From contig NZ_CP155828.1 of NCBI RefSeq assembly GCF_040126175.1, forward strand, positions 124,001 to 188,000: 64,000 nucleotides of DNA. The letters run 5' to 3'. The notes beneath the pieces were generated by a model. The model ran no database searches and had not been told where the DNA came from. It was given only the letters and a program-made list of their open reading frames with translations. This stretch comes from Candidatus Phytoplasma solani. GTDB lineage: Bacteria > Bacillota_I > Bacilli_A > Acholeplasmatales > Acholeplasmataceae. Every line of letters begins with the position of its first letter. Position 1 is the first letter of the stretch. Shown piece by piece: positions 32,221 to 40,845 of the stretch. The position numbers and the translations under genes were made by a program.

Positions 32221-33864
32221 ATGAATACTTTATTCGAACAATTACCCATCTTAGAACAAACTAAAAAAGCTTTAAAAGAGCTTAATTTTATTGAAGCAAC
32301 ACCAATTCAAGCTTTGGTAATTCCAGAAATTATTCAAGGACATGACATTATTGGACAAGCACAAACAGGAACTGGGAAAACATTTGCTTTTGGGATACCC
32401 ATTATTGAAAAAATTGATCATAAATTGGCTAAAACTCAAAGTTTAATTTTATGTCCTACTAGAGAATTAACTTTACAAGTATATGAAGAATTAAAAAAAC
32501 TACTCCGTTTTTATCCTGAAATCAGGATTGCTGTTGTTTTTGGTGGTGAATCTTACACTAAGCAATTTATAGCTTTGGAAAAAAAACCACATTTAATTAT
32601 TGCGACCCCTGGAAGAGTTATTGATCACATAGAAAGAGGAAAAATTGATTTATCAGCTTTAAAAATTTTGACTTTAGATGAAGCAGATGAAATGTTAAAA
32701 ATGGGATTCCAAGAAGCTTTAGAAACTATTTTAAAGCAAATTCCCAAAGAAAGACAAACTGTTTTATTTTCTGCCACCTTACCCCTTTCTATTAAAAAAA
32801 TAGCTATCAAATATCAAAAAAATACTAAAATTTTGCAAGTTCCTAACAAAACAATTGCTGTCAATGCGATTGAACAATTTTATTTCTTAGTCAAAGAATT
32901 TGATAAAAATAAACTATTAGTACGTTTATTAGACTTAAAAAGAGATTGTTCAACAATTTTATTTGCTAACACCAAAAAAGATGTTGATGAAATTACTTCT
33001 TATTTACAAGAAAAAGGATTTTTAGCTGATGCTGTTCATGGAGATTTAAAACAAAATCAAAGACAATATGTGATGAATAATTTTCGTAAAAATAAAATCA
33101 AAATTTTAATTGCTACCGATGTAGCCGCAAGAGGACTTGATATTTCCGATATTAAAATGATAGTTAACTATGACTTACCTCACGAAGATGAAGTTTATGT
33201 TCACAGAATCGGAAGAACTGGACGCGCCGGTAAAAAAGGTTTGGCTTATAGTTTTATTAGTCCAAGAAAAATAAGTCAACTAAAAAAATTAGAATATTAT
33301 TTAAAAGAAAAAATTACTTTTTTAGAAATTCCTTCTATTGATGAAATTAAACAACAAATTTTAAAAACTTTTGAAAAAAAAATATTAGATATTGTTGAAA
33401 AAAATAGCCAAGAAAAAACTGATTATCCAATTATAGAAAAATTATTACAAAAATTTGTTCCCGAACAAATTATTCAAGGATTGTTAAAACATATTTTACC
33501 AAAAGAAAGAAATTATTCAGATATTATTCCACCGAGAATTATCTCTAATAATAACTCTTTTACACCTAGAAAATTTGGAGAAAATCGCTTTCATAATTCT
33601 AAATTTAACTCTTATAGTTCTTATAATAGAAATGATTTTATTGAAGTAGTAGTTAATCTTGGTAAAAAAGATAACATTAACCCAACAATCTTAATTAAAT
33701 TATTAAAAGAAGAATTTCAGATTTATGGAAAAAATATCGGTAATATTAAACATTTAACTCATGAAACTATTTTTGAAGTGGCAAGTCGCTTTTGGCATCA
33801 ACTAAAAAATAAATCTAACGTTTTCTTCCAAAACAAAACTTTAATTATTAATAAAAAAGAGTAA
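32221..33864 (+). CDS. deaD: DEAD-box ATP-dependent RNA helicase
   Basis: A 547-residue CshA/DeaD-type helicase with all motifs: Q motif (ATPIQ), I AQTGTGKT, Ia PTRELT, II DEAD (TLDEADEMLKMGF), III SAT (LFSATLP), then V ARGLDIS and VI HRIGRTGRAGK. The C-terminal 200 residues carry a variable, basic tail for RNA binding. It unwinds RNA in ribosome assembly and mRNA decay. ATG 32221 follows AATGAGGAAATT. A core gene at the left edge of the conserved chromosome. Confidence 0.95.
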   Translation: MNTLFEQLPILEQTKKALKELNFIEATPIQALVIPEIIQGHDIIGQAQTGTGKTFAFGIPIIEKIDHKLAKTQSLILCPTRELTLQVYEELKKLLRFYPEIRIAVVFGGESYTKQFIALEKKPHLIIATPGRVIDHIERGKIDLSALKILTLDEADEMLKMGFQEALETILKQIPKERQTVLFSATLPLSIKKIAIKYQKNTKILQVPNKTIAVNAIEQFYFLVKEFDKNKLLVRLLDLKRDCSTILFANTKKDVDEITSYLQEKGFLADAVHGDLKQNQRQYVMNNFRKNKIKILIATDVAARGLDISDIKMIVNYDLPHEDEVYVHRIGRTGRAGKKGLAYSFISPRKISQLKKLEYYLKEKITFLEIPSIDEIKQQILKTFEKKILDIVEKNSQEKTDYPIIEKLLQKFVPEQIIQGLLKHILPKERNYSDIIPPRIISNNNSFTPRKFGENRFHNSKFNSYSSYNRNDFIEVVVNLGKKDNINPTILIKLLKEEFQIYGKNIGNIKHLTHETIFEVASRFWHQLKNKSNVFFQNKTLIINKKE

Positions 33865-33907
33865 AAAGGTAAAAATAAGATTTATAAAATTTTTTCTTAT
33901 AATTAAT

Positions 33908-33941
33908 AAAAAGCTAGTCTTGTTTTTATAAGCTCGCTTTT
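33908..33941 (+). terminator. Weak terminator after deaD
   Basis: AAAAAGC / GCTTTTTTT-type arms with an imperfect stem and a long T-run. Confidence 0.45.
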
Positions 33942-33980
33942 TTTTTAATCTACAATAATTAAATTTGAAAAAAACAAAAA

Positions 33981-34010
33981 AAAGACTAACTTTTTTTCGA
34001 GTTAGTCTTT
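33981..34010. terminator. Bidirectional terminator between deaD and hsp20
   Basis: Perfect 10-bp stem (AAAGACTAAC / GTTAGTCTTT) with A and T tails on its two sides, placed between convergent genes. Confidence 0.85.
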
Positions 34011-34034
34011 TATTATAAATTCTATTATTATGTT

Positions 34035-34427
34035 TTATTGCAATTCTAAATAACGTTTTTCTTCGATTTTATTTTTTTCTTTTTTAGCAATGGTTAGTTT
34101 TAATAACCCTTCTTCTAAACTTCCTTGAATATCTTCTAAAGTAAACCCTTCTCCTAAGTAAAAATTACGTCTAAAAAGTCCTTGTAATCTTTCTTTTCTT
34201 AAAAAATTATTTTCTTCTTTTTCACTTTCTTGGGCAGTTTTAGCCTCAACAATCAAATAACCTTTCTCTAAAGCTACTTTAATATCTTCTTTCTTAAAAC
34301 CCGGTAATTCAATAGTTATTAAATATTGATTATCTTTTTCTTGAACATCAGCTTTCATAATAGATTTAGTTTCAACAAATAAATCTTCAAATAAATCTTT
34401 TTCTTGGTTAATTAAATTAAATAACAT
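34035..34427 (-). CDS. hsp20: Small heat-shock protein (Hsp20)
   Basis: A 130-residue alpha-crystallin domain protein: IELPGFKKEDIKVALEKGYLIVEAK, the region LRKERLQGLFRRNFYL and the closing motif GSLEEGLLKLTI. It is an ATP-independent holdase that keeps unfolded proteins soluble. ATG 34427 after AAGGGGGGGTAATAAAA. The upstream promoter overlaps a CIRCE operator, so it should be repressed by HrcA and induced by heat or host-switch stress. Confidence 0.93.
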   Translation of the reverse strand: MLFNLINQEKDLFEDLFVETKSIMKADVQEKDNQYLITIELPGFKKEDIKVALEKGYLIVEAKTAQESEKEENNFLRKERLQGLFRRNFYLGEGFTLEDIQGSLEEGLLKLTIAKKEKNKIEEKRYLELQ

Positions 34428-34507
34428 TTTTATTACCCCCCTTTTTTTTTACATTTTTAAAAACAACTTTTTCATCAAACTTAAAGCAATTCTTTAAGTT
34501 CAATTTT

Positions 34508-34536
34508 ATTTTAACAAAAAAAAATAGCACTGTCAA
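34508..34536 (-). promoter_or_regulatory. hsp20 promoter
   Basis: -35 TTGACA (34531-34536), 17-base spacer, -10 TAAAAT (34508-34513): close to sigma-70 consensus. Confidence 0.75.
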
Positions 34537-34549
34537 CTCCTTAGTGCTA
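34525..34549. promoter_or_regulatory. CIRCE-type operator (HrcA site)
   Basis: TAGCACT, 11 bases, AGTGCTA. This matches the core of CIRCE (TTAGCACTC-N9-GAGTGCTAA) with the inner C/G and outer bases changed. It overlaps the -35 of hsp20, the usual repressing position. Confidence 0.75.
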
Positions 34550-34666
34550 TGTTTTTCTAAGATGATTAAATAGTATTTTAAGTTAAAATATTAATGAAAG
34601 ATGTTAGTAAAAATATAAAAAATCAAATAAAACTTAGATAAAATAAAGAAATGAGTGTTTATTTAA

Positions 34667-37534
34667 TTGAAAAGAATTAGTTATTATCAAAAGTTTATTC
34701 TCTTTTTTGGCATATCCATTTTTTTTTGGATAGGTTTAATTCAATTGATAAATTATCCTCAAAAAGAACATACTCATCATAATGATTTGCCGAGCAAAAA
34801 TATTGAATATTCCGAAAAAGAAAAAAAAATTGATGAAAAAATAAAAGAATTAGAACCAACAGAAAAAAAGTTAAAAGGTATACTAAAAGAAGAAGAACAA
34901 AAAAAATCCGAAAACATTAAAAAACAGCAAAAGCAATTATGTCTTTTGCAAATAACTAATAACAAAAAAACTTTAGGAGTTGTTATTCACCAAGAAATAA
35001 ATGAACTACAAGAAGAAAAACAATATTGGATTATTACACCTAAAACAACAGATAACCAAACACAAGATAATGTAATAATTCAACTTCAAAATCAAGAATC
35101 TTTAGATAATAAGGAACAAGGAAAATTAATTCAAGGTCAAGACCGAAAGATGCCAGCAAAATTAAAAAATTTTTTGAAAGATTTTGATATTATTACTTTT
35201 AAATCTAAAAAAGTTTATGAAATTATTTCATTAGATAGTCAAAATGTCGGCAAAAAATATTTTCAAGGACAAATACTATATTCTTTTGTGATGGCACCTT
35301 TAGAAGTAATAGCTTTTCAAGAAAGTTATGTTAGTGAAGAAATTAGTAAAAAACAACAGGATGAAGAGATTCAAATCCCTGTTTATAGTCGTAATCATTC
35401 TCAAAATCAACAAACTATTTTTTTTACCGAAGAAGGTAAATTAATCGGTTTTTTAATTCCTGCTCAAAACAAAAATGAAAAAGGTATTAAATATTTAAAA
35501 GTTATACCTCCCATAGAACAAACCACAACAAACAATTATACAGTTTTAAACGCTAGTGATTCATCACCTTTTTCACATTTCGAAAAAGATTTGAATACAG
35601 TTACTGTCTGTGTTAATACTGGTTTTAGCTTAGGAACGGGGATTATTGTTAAAAAAAAAGATTCAGATAATTATTATGTTTTAACTAATCGTCATGTAAT
35701 TAAAACATTTTTTTATGAATCATTAAAATTATTAAACAACATAAACCCAATAACTCTAACAAATAAAAATTTAGGATTAAAAGAAGTTGAAGCCAAACTT
35801 TTTGCTTTTATTAGAAATAATCGCGAATATGATGATATCGCTATTTTAACTTTTAAGATGGATTCAGAAGAAAATAAAAATAAAATTGATTCAATTATTA
35901 ACAAATATATTGATTTTAATGAAAACATAAAAATACCTATCACTCAAGGAGAGGAAGTTTATGCTTTGGGTTGTCAAAAAGGGTTACAAGAAACAAAGAA
36001 AACTATTTCTTTTATTGAATGGTTTTTTCAATTATCTCATCAAGAAAGGAATAAATACAAAAAAAATTTATTCAAACAAGGAATTATTTCTTATTTTAAC
36101 GAAAGAGAAATTAATTCTGATATGACTTTAGATCCTGGCAACAGCGGTGGTCCTCTTTTTAATTCCAAAGGAAAACTAATAGGAATGAATAAAAGTTATT
36201 ATAAAGATGTGCGTATTTCCCAATCTATTAATCTTAACCACATTAAAAAACAATTTTACTCTATATTAAACAAACATAAACAAAGTCCACAAATAATTTC
36301 TTTTGAATCACCAGAAAAAGAAAGTTCCATCACTGAAGAAAAAATAAAATATTTATCCAAAAATTTAGAAGAAATAAATGTTCAAATTATTTTAGAAGAT
36401 TTATTAAATTTAAATCAAAAAACAATTGATTTCAAAAGAAAAAATAATTTATTTAAAAACAAAATTTTAACAATTCAATTACACGGATTAGAAACATTGC
36501 AATTTGTTGCTTGTAATTTCGAAAAATATGAACACTTAGAAATAAGTTGGAGATATGATTCAGAAACCAATATTTATTTTTTAACGAGCAAAATTTATAT
36601 CAAAGAAAACCCTAGTATTCCCATCTATGAAGAAAACATTGGCATTAAAAAAGAAAATATTAATAAATTATTTTTAGTATTTAACATAAAAAACTTTTCT
36701 TATGATAATCTTTTAAATAAAAAAGAAGAAGAGTTGAAACTAAACGCTAATTTAATTGAGGAGAAAAACATTACGGCAATTATTAAAAAAGAAATCTTAC
36801 AAACTTTAGTTTTATGTCAAAACCACCAAAATAATCAAAATCCTTCTTTAGGTGTGATAATTAACAAAGAAAATTTAAATGACAAAAATAAAAAGTTTTT
36901 ATATACAGTTCTTTTACAAAAAAGTGATATCATAAATCTAATTAGTCCTCAAATAAAAATCACTATTCAAACTCCTTATGGTCTTCAGGATGAAGAAGGT
37001 AATTACCAATATATAACAACACCATTCAATCATTTTAGCTATATTACTTTTGTTTCTAATAAAAATTATCCAATAGCTAAAATAAAATTAGAAGTTGAAG
37101 AAAAAAAATTATTAGGAGAAACTATTTATTTAATCAGTGATTGTAATGATGTTTCTGATAAAGCTTTAGCCCCTCATATTTTTCAAAGTCATTTAGCTAC
37201 TGAAATGAACCAAGAAAAACCTCAAATAATGGTAGATACAACCTTTTTAAAAGAATGTTTCAATCCTAACAACAACGAACATTATAATAATTGGTTTATT
37301 TTTAACTCCCAAGGAAATTTAATCAATGTTTGCGATAAAAAAGATATTGCAACTTTCAACAAGCAAGCATTTCCTTTTATTGTTTTTCCTCAAATCAATA
37401 TGACCTCTCCTAACCCTTTTTTAAGTGTTAACTGGATAAAAATTTATATTTTTAGCTTTTGGGCTTTTTTATGTGCTACAATTTTTATCATAATCGATTA
37501 TCAAAATCAAAAAAAAGGTAAATATTATTTGTAA
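34667..37534 (+). CDS. Membrane-tethered trypsin-like serine protease, 955 aa
   Basis: Membrane segments lie near both ends (about residues 11-28 and 922-943). Residues 305-530 form an HtrA/trypsin-like domain: GFSLGTGIIV, His in LTNRHVI, Asp in EYDDIAILTF, Ser in DPGNSGGPLFN. No PDZ domain is seen; unrecognised regions of 250-380 residues flank it. If both anchors hold, the protease is displayed outside the cell. The frame starts at TTG 34667 without a ribosome site. A ten-codon mini-frame (ATG 34651) with a weak site overlaps, so the 5' end is uncertain. Confidence 0.75.
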   Translation: MKRISYYQKFILFFGISIFFWIGLIQLINYPQKEHTHHNDLPSKNIEYSEKEKKIDEKIKELEPTEKKLKGILKEEEQKKSENIKKQQKQLCLLQITNNKKTLGVVIHQEINELQEEKQYWIITPKTTDNQTQDNVIIQLQNQESLDNKEQGKLIQGQDRKMPAKLKNFLKDFDIITFKSKKVYEIISLDSQNVGKKYFQGQILYSFVMAPLEVIAFQESYVSEEISKKQQDEEIQIPVYSRNHSQNQQTIFFTEEGKLIGFLIPAQNKNEKGIKYLKVIPPIEQTTTNNYTVLNASDSSPFSHFEKDLNTVTVCVNTGFSLGTGIIVKKKDSDNYYVLTNRHVIKTFFYESLKLLNNINPITLTNKNLGLKEVEAKLFAFIRNNREYDDIAILTFKMDSEENKNKIDSIINKYIDFNENIKIPITQGEEVYALGCQKGLQETKKTISFIEWFFQLSHQERNKYKKNLFKQGIISYFNEREINSDMTLDPGNSGGPLFNSKGKLIGMNKSYYKDVRISQSINLNHIKKQFYSILNKHKQSPQIISFESPEKESSITEEKIKYLSKNLEEINVQIILEDLLNLNQKTIDFKRKNNLFKNKILTIQLHGLETLQFVACNFEKYEHLEISWRYDSETNIYFLTSKIYIKENPSIPIYEENIGIKKENINKLFLVFNIKNFSYDNLLNKKEEELKLNANLIEEKNITAIIKKEILQTLVLCQNHQNNQNPSLGVIINKENLNDKNKKFLYTVLLQKSDIINLISPQIKITIQTPYGLQDEEGNYQYITTPFNHFSYITFVSNKNYPIAKIKLEVEEKKLLGETIYLISDCNDVSDKALAPHIFQSHLATEMNQEKPQIMVDTTFLKECFNPNNNEHYNNWFIFNSQGNLINVCDKKDIATFNKQAFPFIVFPQINMTSPNPFLSVNWIKIYIFSFWAFLCATIFIIIDYQNQKKGKYYL

Positions 37535-37561
37535 GCAAAGAAATCATCCAAAAATAAAAAT

Positions 37562-37597
37562 AAAAAATCCCCTTCTATTATTTAAAGGGGATTTTTT
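37562..37597. terminator. Strong bidirectional terminator
   Basis: Perfect 13-bp stem (AAAAAATCCCCTT / AAGGGGATTTTTT) between the convergent protease and ecfT genes. The ecfT stop codon lies inside it. Confidence 0.9.
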
Positions 37598-38421
37598 GCA
37601 AAAGGATAGTAAAATCTTTGATATTTGAATAACAAGTATACACTTAATAATAACAGATTAATACCCAAGAATAAAGTTAGTAAATCTAAGAAGGTTAATT
37701 TTTTTTGATAATACCAAGTTCTTTTTTGGTTTTTACCAAAACGCCTTAATTCCATAGCGTTAGTAATAATATCAATTTTTTCTAAATTAAAAAAAATTAA
37801 AGGATAGATGACAAGCGATATTTTTTTGATTTTTTGGATTATTTTAGTAATAAAATTATTATTTTGAGGAATTTTCATACCGCGTGATTGTTGTGCTGAA
37901 GAGATGTTTTGAAAATCTTTTTGTATTTCGGGAATATAACGAATGGTCAACGCTAAAGCATAACTAATTTTATAACTAACCCCCCATTTATTTAAACTAA
38001 CTGCTAGTTCGCTTGGGTTGGTAGTTAAAATAAAAACTAAAAATAAAGGAATAATGCAACAATACTTTAAAATCAAATTTAATTGATAAAAGAGTTGTTC
38101 TTGGGTAACAAAATAACAAATAGGGGTTTTAGAATGATATACCTTAATACCATGTTGGTTAAAAAAGAAAAAAATAATAAGATTGTTGATCAATAAATAA
38201 AAGAAAAAACCTTTGACTACAAAAGACACTTGATACCATTTAATTTGAGCACTAAAAAACAAAAATAAAGATAAAAAAGCAATTCCTAATAAAAACCAAA
38301 TATGATAAATCATCATAGAAGCAATTGAAATCAAAAGCAAAAAAAATAATTTTGTAGCTCCTTGAATTTGGTAAATGAAATTTTTTTGCTCTTGATATTT
38401 CAAAGTAAAATTTTGATTCAT
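37582..38421 (-). CDS. ecfT: ECF transporter transmembrane subunit (EcfT/CbiQ)
   Basis: A 279-residue CbiQ-type protein with about five membrane segments and the cytoplasmic coupling region including SSAQQSRGMK (Ala-x-x-Arg-Gly type) that docks on the ATPases. It overlaps the ATPase gene by four bases (ATGA). Together with ecfA and an S component it forms a vitamin or metal uptake system of the energy-coupling factor class; the substrate is set by the S subunit. Confidence 0.9.
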   Translation of the reverse strand: MNQNFTLKYQEQKNFIYQIQGATKLFFLLLISIASMMIYHIWFLLGIAFLSLFLFFSAQIKWYQVSFVVKGFFFYLLINNLIIFFFFNQHGIKVYHSKTPICYFVTQEQLFYQLNLILKYCCIIPLFLVFILTTNPSELAVSLNKWGVSYKISYALALTIRYIPEIQKDFQNISSAQQSRGMKIPQNNNFITKIIQKIKKISLVIYPLIFFNLEKIDIITNAMELRRFGKNQKRTWYYQKKLTFLDLLTLFLGINLLLLSVYLLFKYQRFYYPFAKNPL

Positions 38422-40139
38422 TTTAAATAGAGCTCCTTGTTGTGATCTATAATATATTTGATGAAACTAGCTTTATTTTGGGGTTTAATTTTGAATTTAT
38501 TGATTAAATCAATCATACTAATAGTTTTTAATCCTGCTTTTTGTATTAAAAGATCATCAGTTAAAATAGAGATCGGATCATTTTGAGCAATAATTTTTCC
38601 TTTTGACAAAATTAATGTTGTTTGAGTGTATTCCAAAATTAAAGGCATATCGTTAGTAATAATAATGATAGTAGTACCTTTTTTATTTAATTTTTTTAAA
38701 AACAACATAACTTTAGTATAATGATAAAAGTCTTGTCCTGCTGTTGGTTCATCTAAAACAATGATTTGCGGTTGTAAAACTAAAATAGCAGCAATGGTCA
38801 ATCTTTTTTTTTGCCCAAAACTAATAGCATTAATCGGCCAAGAAGCAAAAGGAGATAAATCACAAATATTTAAAATGGATGTAACCTGCTGATTAATTTC
38901 TTTTTGAGAAAGTTTTTGTAAACGTAGCCCTAAAGCCACTTCTTCAAAAACAGTTTTTTGAGACAGCATATGATAGGGATTTTGTGTGACAAATCCAACT
39001 TTAATATTTTTTGTCTCCGATAAAAAATCTCCCCATTTAATTTTCCCTTTTTGAGGAATTAACAAACCAGTAATAATTTTTCCTAAAGTACTTTTGCCAC
39101 AACCATTAGGTCCGATGATACTAATCATTTCGCCTGCAAACAAAGTTAAAGAAAGGTTATCTAAAATATTTTGGTTTTTGTTAGGATTACGATAAGTAAT
39201 ATTTTTAAGTTCTAATAACTTTTGATTATCATTTAAAAATAGTAAGGGAGTTGATTTTGGTTTTATTTTTAATGATGAATTCATAAAAACAATAAATTCT
39301 TTAAAAAAATTATCAATAGTAATTTTTTTAAGATTTAATAAATAATTAATTTTAGTTAAATCAATCTTGGCAAATCTTAAAACTTGAATATAAGATGGTT
39401 CTTTAATTCCTTGTTGAAGTAAAATTTTATTCTTAATGATTTGTTCACCTGTCATATCAGCAATTATTTTGCCATCTTCAAAAACTATTACACGATCAAA
39501 AGAATCATCAAGTATATCATCTAAATAATGTTCAACCATTAAAATAGTATTTTTATTTTCTTGATGCAACTGATCAATTAAAGAAATAATTTGACTACGC
39601 ATTTTTGGATCAACATTAGATAAAGATTCATCAAACAATAAAATAGAAGGGCTATAAATCAAAACGCCAGCCATAGTGACTAATTGTTTCTTTCCTTCTG
39701 ATAAATCTTGAGGTTTGTGATGCAAAAAAGAGGTTAAATTTAATTTTTGTGCCCATTGGTTAACTTGTTGATGTATTTTTAGAGAAGCAAGAGCATCATT
39801 TTCTAAAGCAAAAGCAATATCTTCTGCCACCGTTAAGCCAACAAACTGATTATCTGTATCTTGCATTATGGTGCCTACTTCTAAAGATAAATCAAAAATA
39901 CTAGTTTGCGGTATTTTTTTTTCTTTAATTGTAGCACTTCCTGTTATTTTACCATGATAACTATGAGGAATTAATCCGTTAATACATTTGAGAAAGGTTG
40001 ATTTACCACTACCATTTTTGCCAACAATTAAGATTTTTTCACCTTCATAAATAGTGATATTAAGATCAGTTAAAGTATTTTTTTTTTGACTATAATATCG
40101 AAAACTAAAATTTTTAAAAATGATTAATGGTTTTTTCAC
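38418..40139 (-). CDS. ecfA: ECF transporter ATPase, two fused nucleotide-binding domains
   Basis: A 573-residue tandem ABC ATPase. Domain 1 (about 1-260) has Walker A GKNGSGKST and signature LSEGKKQL; domain 2 (about 310-560) has GPNGCGKST and signature SFGQKKRL, each with Walker B (ILLFDESLS, IIVLDEPTAG). It fuses what are EcfA1 and EcfA2 in Firmicutes. GTG 40139 follows AGAGGAATTC. It powers the transporter with EcfT. Confidence 0.93.
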   Translation of the reverse strand: MKKPLIIFKNFSFRYYSQKKNTLTDLNITIYEGEKILIVGKNGSGKSTFLKCINGLIPHSYHGKITGSATIKEKKIPQTSIFDLSLEVGTIMQDTDNQFVGLTVAEDIAFALENDALASLKIHQQVNQWAQKLNLTSFLHHKPQDLSEGKKQLVTMAGVLIYSPSILLFDESLSNVDPKMRSQIISLIDQLHQENKNTILMVEHYLDDILDDSFDRVIVFEDGKIIADMTGEQIIKNKILLQQGIKEPSYIQVLRFAKIDLTKINYLLNLKKITIDNFFKEFIVFMNSSLKIKPKSTPLLFLNDNQKLLELKNITYRNPNKNQNILDNLSLTLFAGEMISIIGPNGCGKSTLGKIITGLLIPQKGKIKWGDFLSETKNIKVGFVTQNPYHMLSQKTVFEEVALGLRLQKLSQKEINQQVTSILNICDLSPFASWPINAISFGQKKRLTIAAILVLQPQIIVLDEPTAGQDFYHYTKVMLFLKKLNKKGTTIIIITNDMPLILEYTQTTLILSKGKIIAQNDPISILTDDLLIQKAGLKTISMIDLINKFKIKPQNKASFIKYIIDHNKELYLK

Positions 40140-40231
40140 GAATTCCTCTTTTTGAATAATTAATAATCTAAAAGTAGTAAAAAAATAAATAATTTATTTA
40201 TTTTTAAAATCTATTTGACAAATCACTGGTT

Positions 40232-40774
40232 TTAACTTAAAACTTCCTTTTTAACATAATTATTAGAATATTTCAACATTAATGAAATTCCAAACAAACT
40301 ATAAGAAACAATGTTAGAGATAACCACTAAAAAACCTTGAAAAAAGACTAATGCACAGGGTTGTGCATAAATCCATAAATCAGATATAGGGGCAATTAAA
40401 CCAAAAACTAAACAATTAGCAAATACTTGGTATAACCAAAAAGAAATAATTTTTTTAAGATTAAAAGGTTGGTGTTTTAAATCAATTGTTTTTTGAGGTA
40501 AACCATAAAGAAAACCAAGAATACCAGAACAAATAACCCAATTAAAGCAAACATTACCAAAAATAAGAAAATCTTTAATAGTGTGACCTAAAAGACCTAC
40601 ATAAAAACCAACTATAGGTCCAAATAAAACTGCTACAAAAACTAAAAAAGGCGAAGAAGTTTCTAAAACGACATTATGTCCAATAGGGATGGAAGCAAAA
40701 CAACTTAAAATCACATAAATGGCAGCACTAACAGCAATAGTCACAGTTTGTTTAACAGAAGTAAGGTTTGTCAT
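40232..40774 (-). CDS. ECF transporter substrate-binding (S) component, UPF0397 type
   Basis: A 180-residue protein with five to six membrane segments. The pattern SIPIGHNVVLETSSPFLVF and FGPIVGFYVGLLGHTIKD matches the UPF0397 group of ECF S components. It sits first in the operon, 92 bases before ecfA. The substrate is not assignable; riboflavin, thiamine precursors or metal have been proposed for relatives. Confidence 0.85.
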   Translation of the reverse strand: MTNLTSVKQTVTIAVSAAIYVILSCFASIPIGHNVVLETSSPFLVFVAVLFGPIVGFYVGLLGHTIKDFLIFGNVCFNWVICSGILGFLYGLPQKTIDLKHQPFNLKKIISFWLYQVFANCLVFGLIAPISDLWIYAQPCALVFFQGFLVVISNIVSYSLFGISLMLKYSNNYVKKEVLS

Positions 40775-40845
40775 TGGTTTTTAGCTTTTCCTATATTTCT
40801 AAAAGGACACAATATACCAAAAAAAAAGAATATGTTTGAAATACA

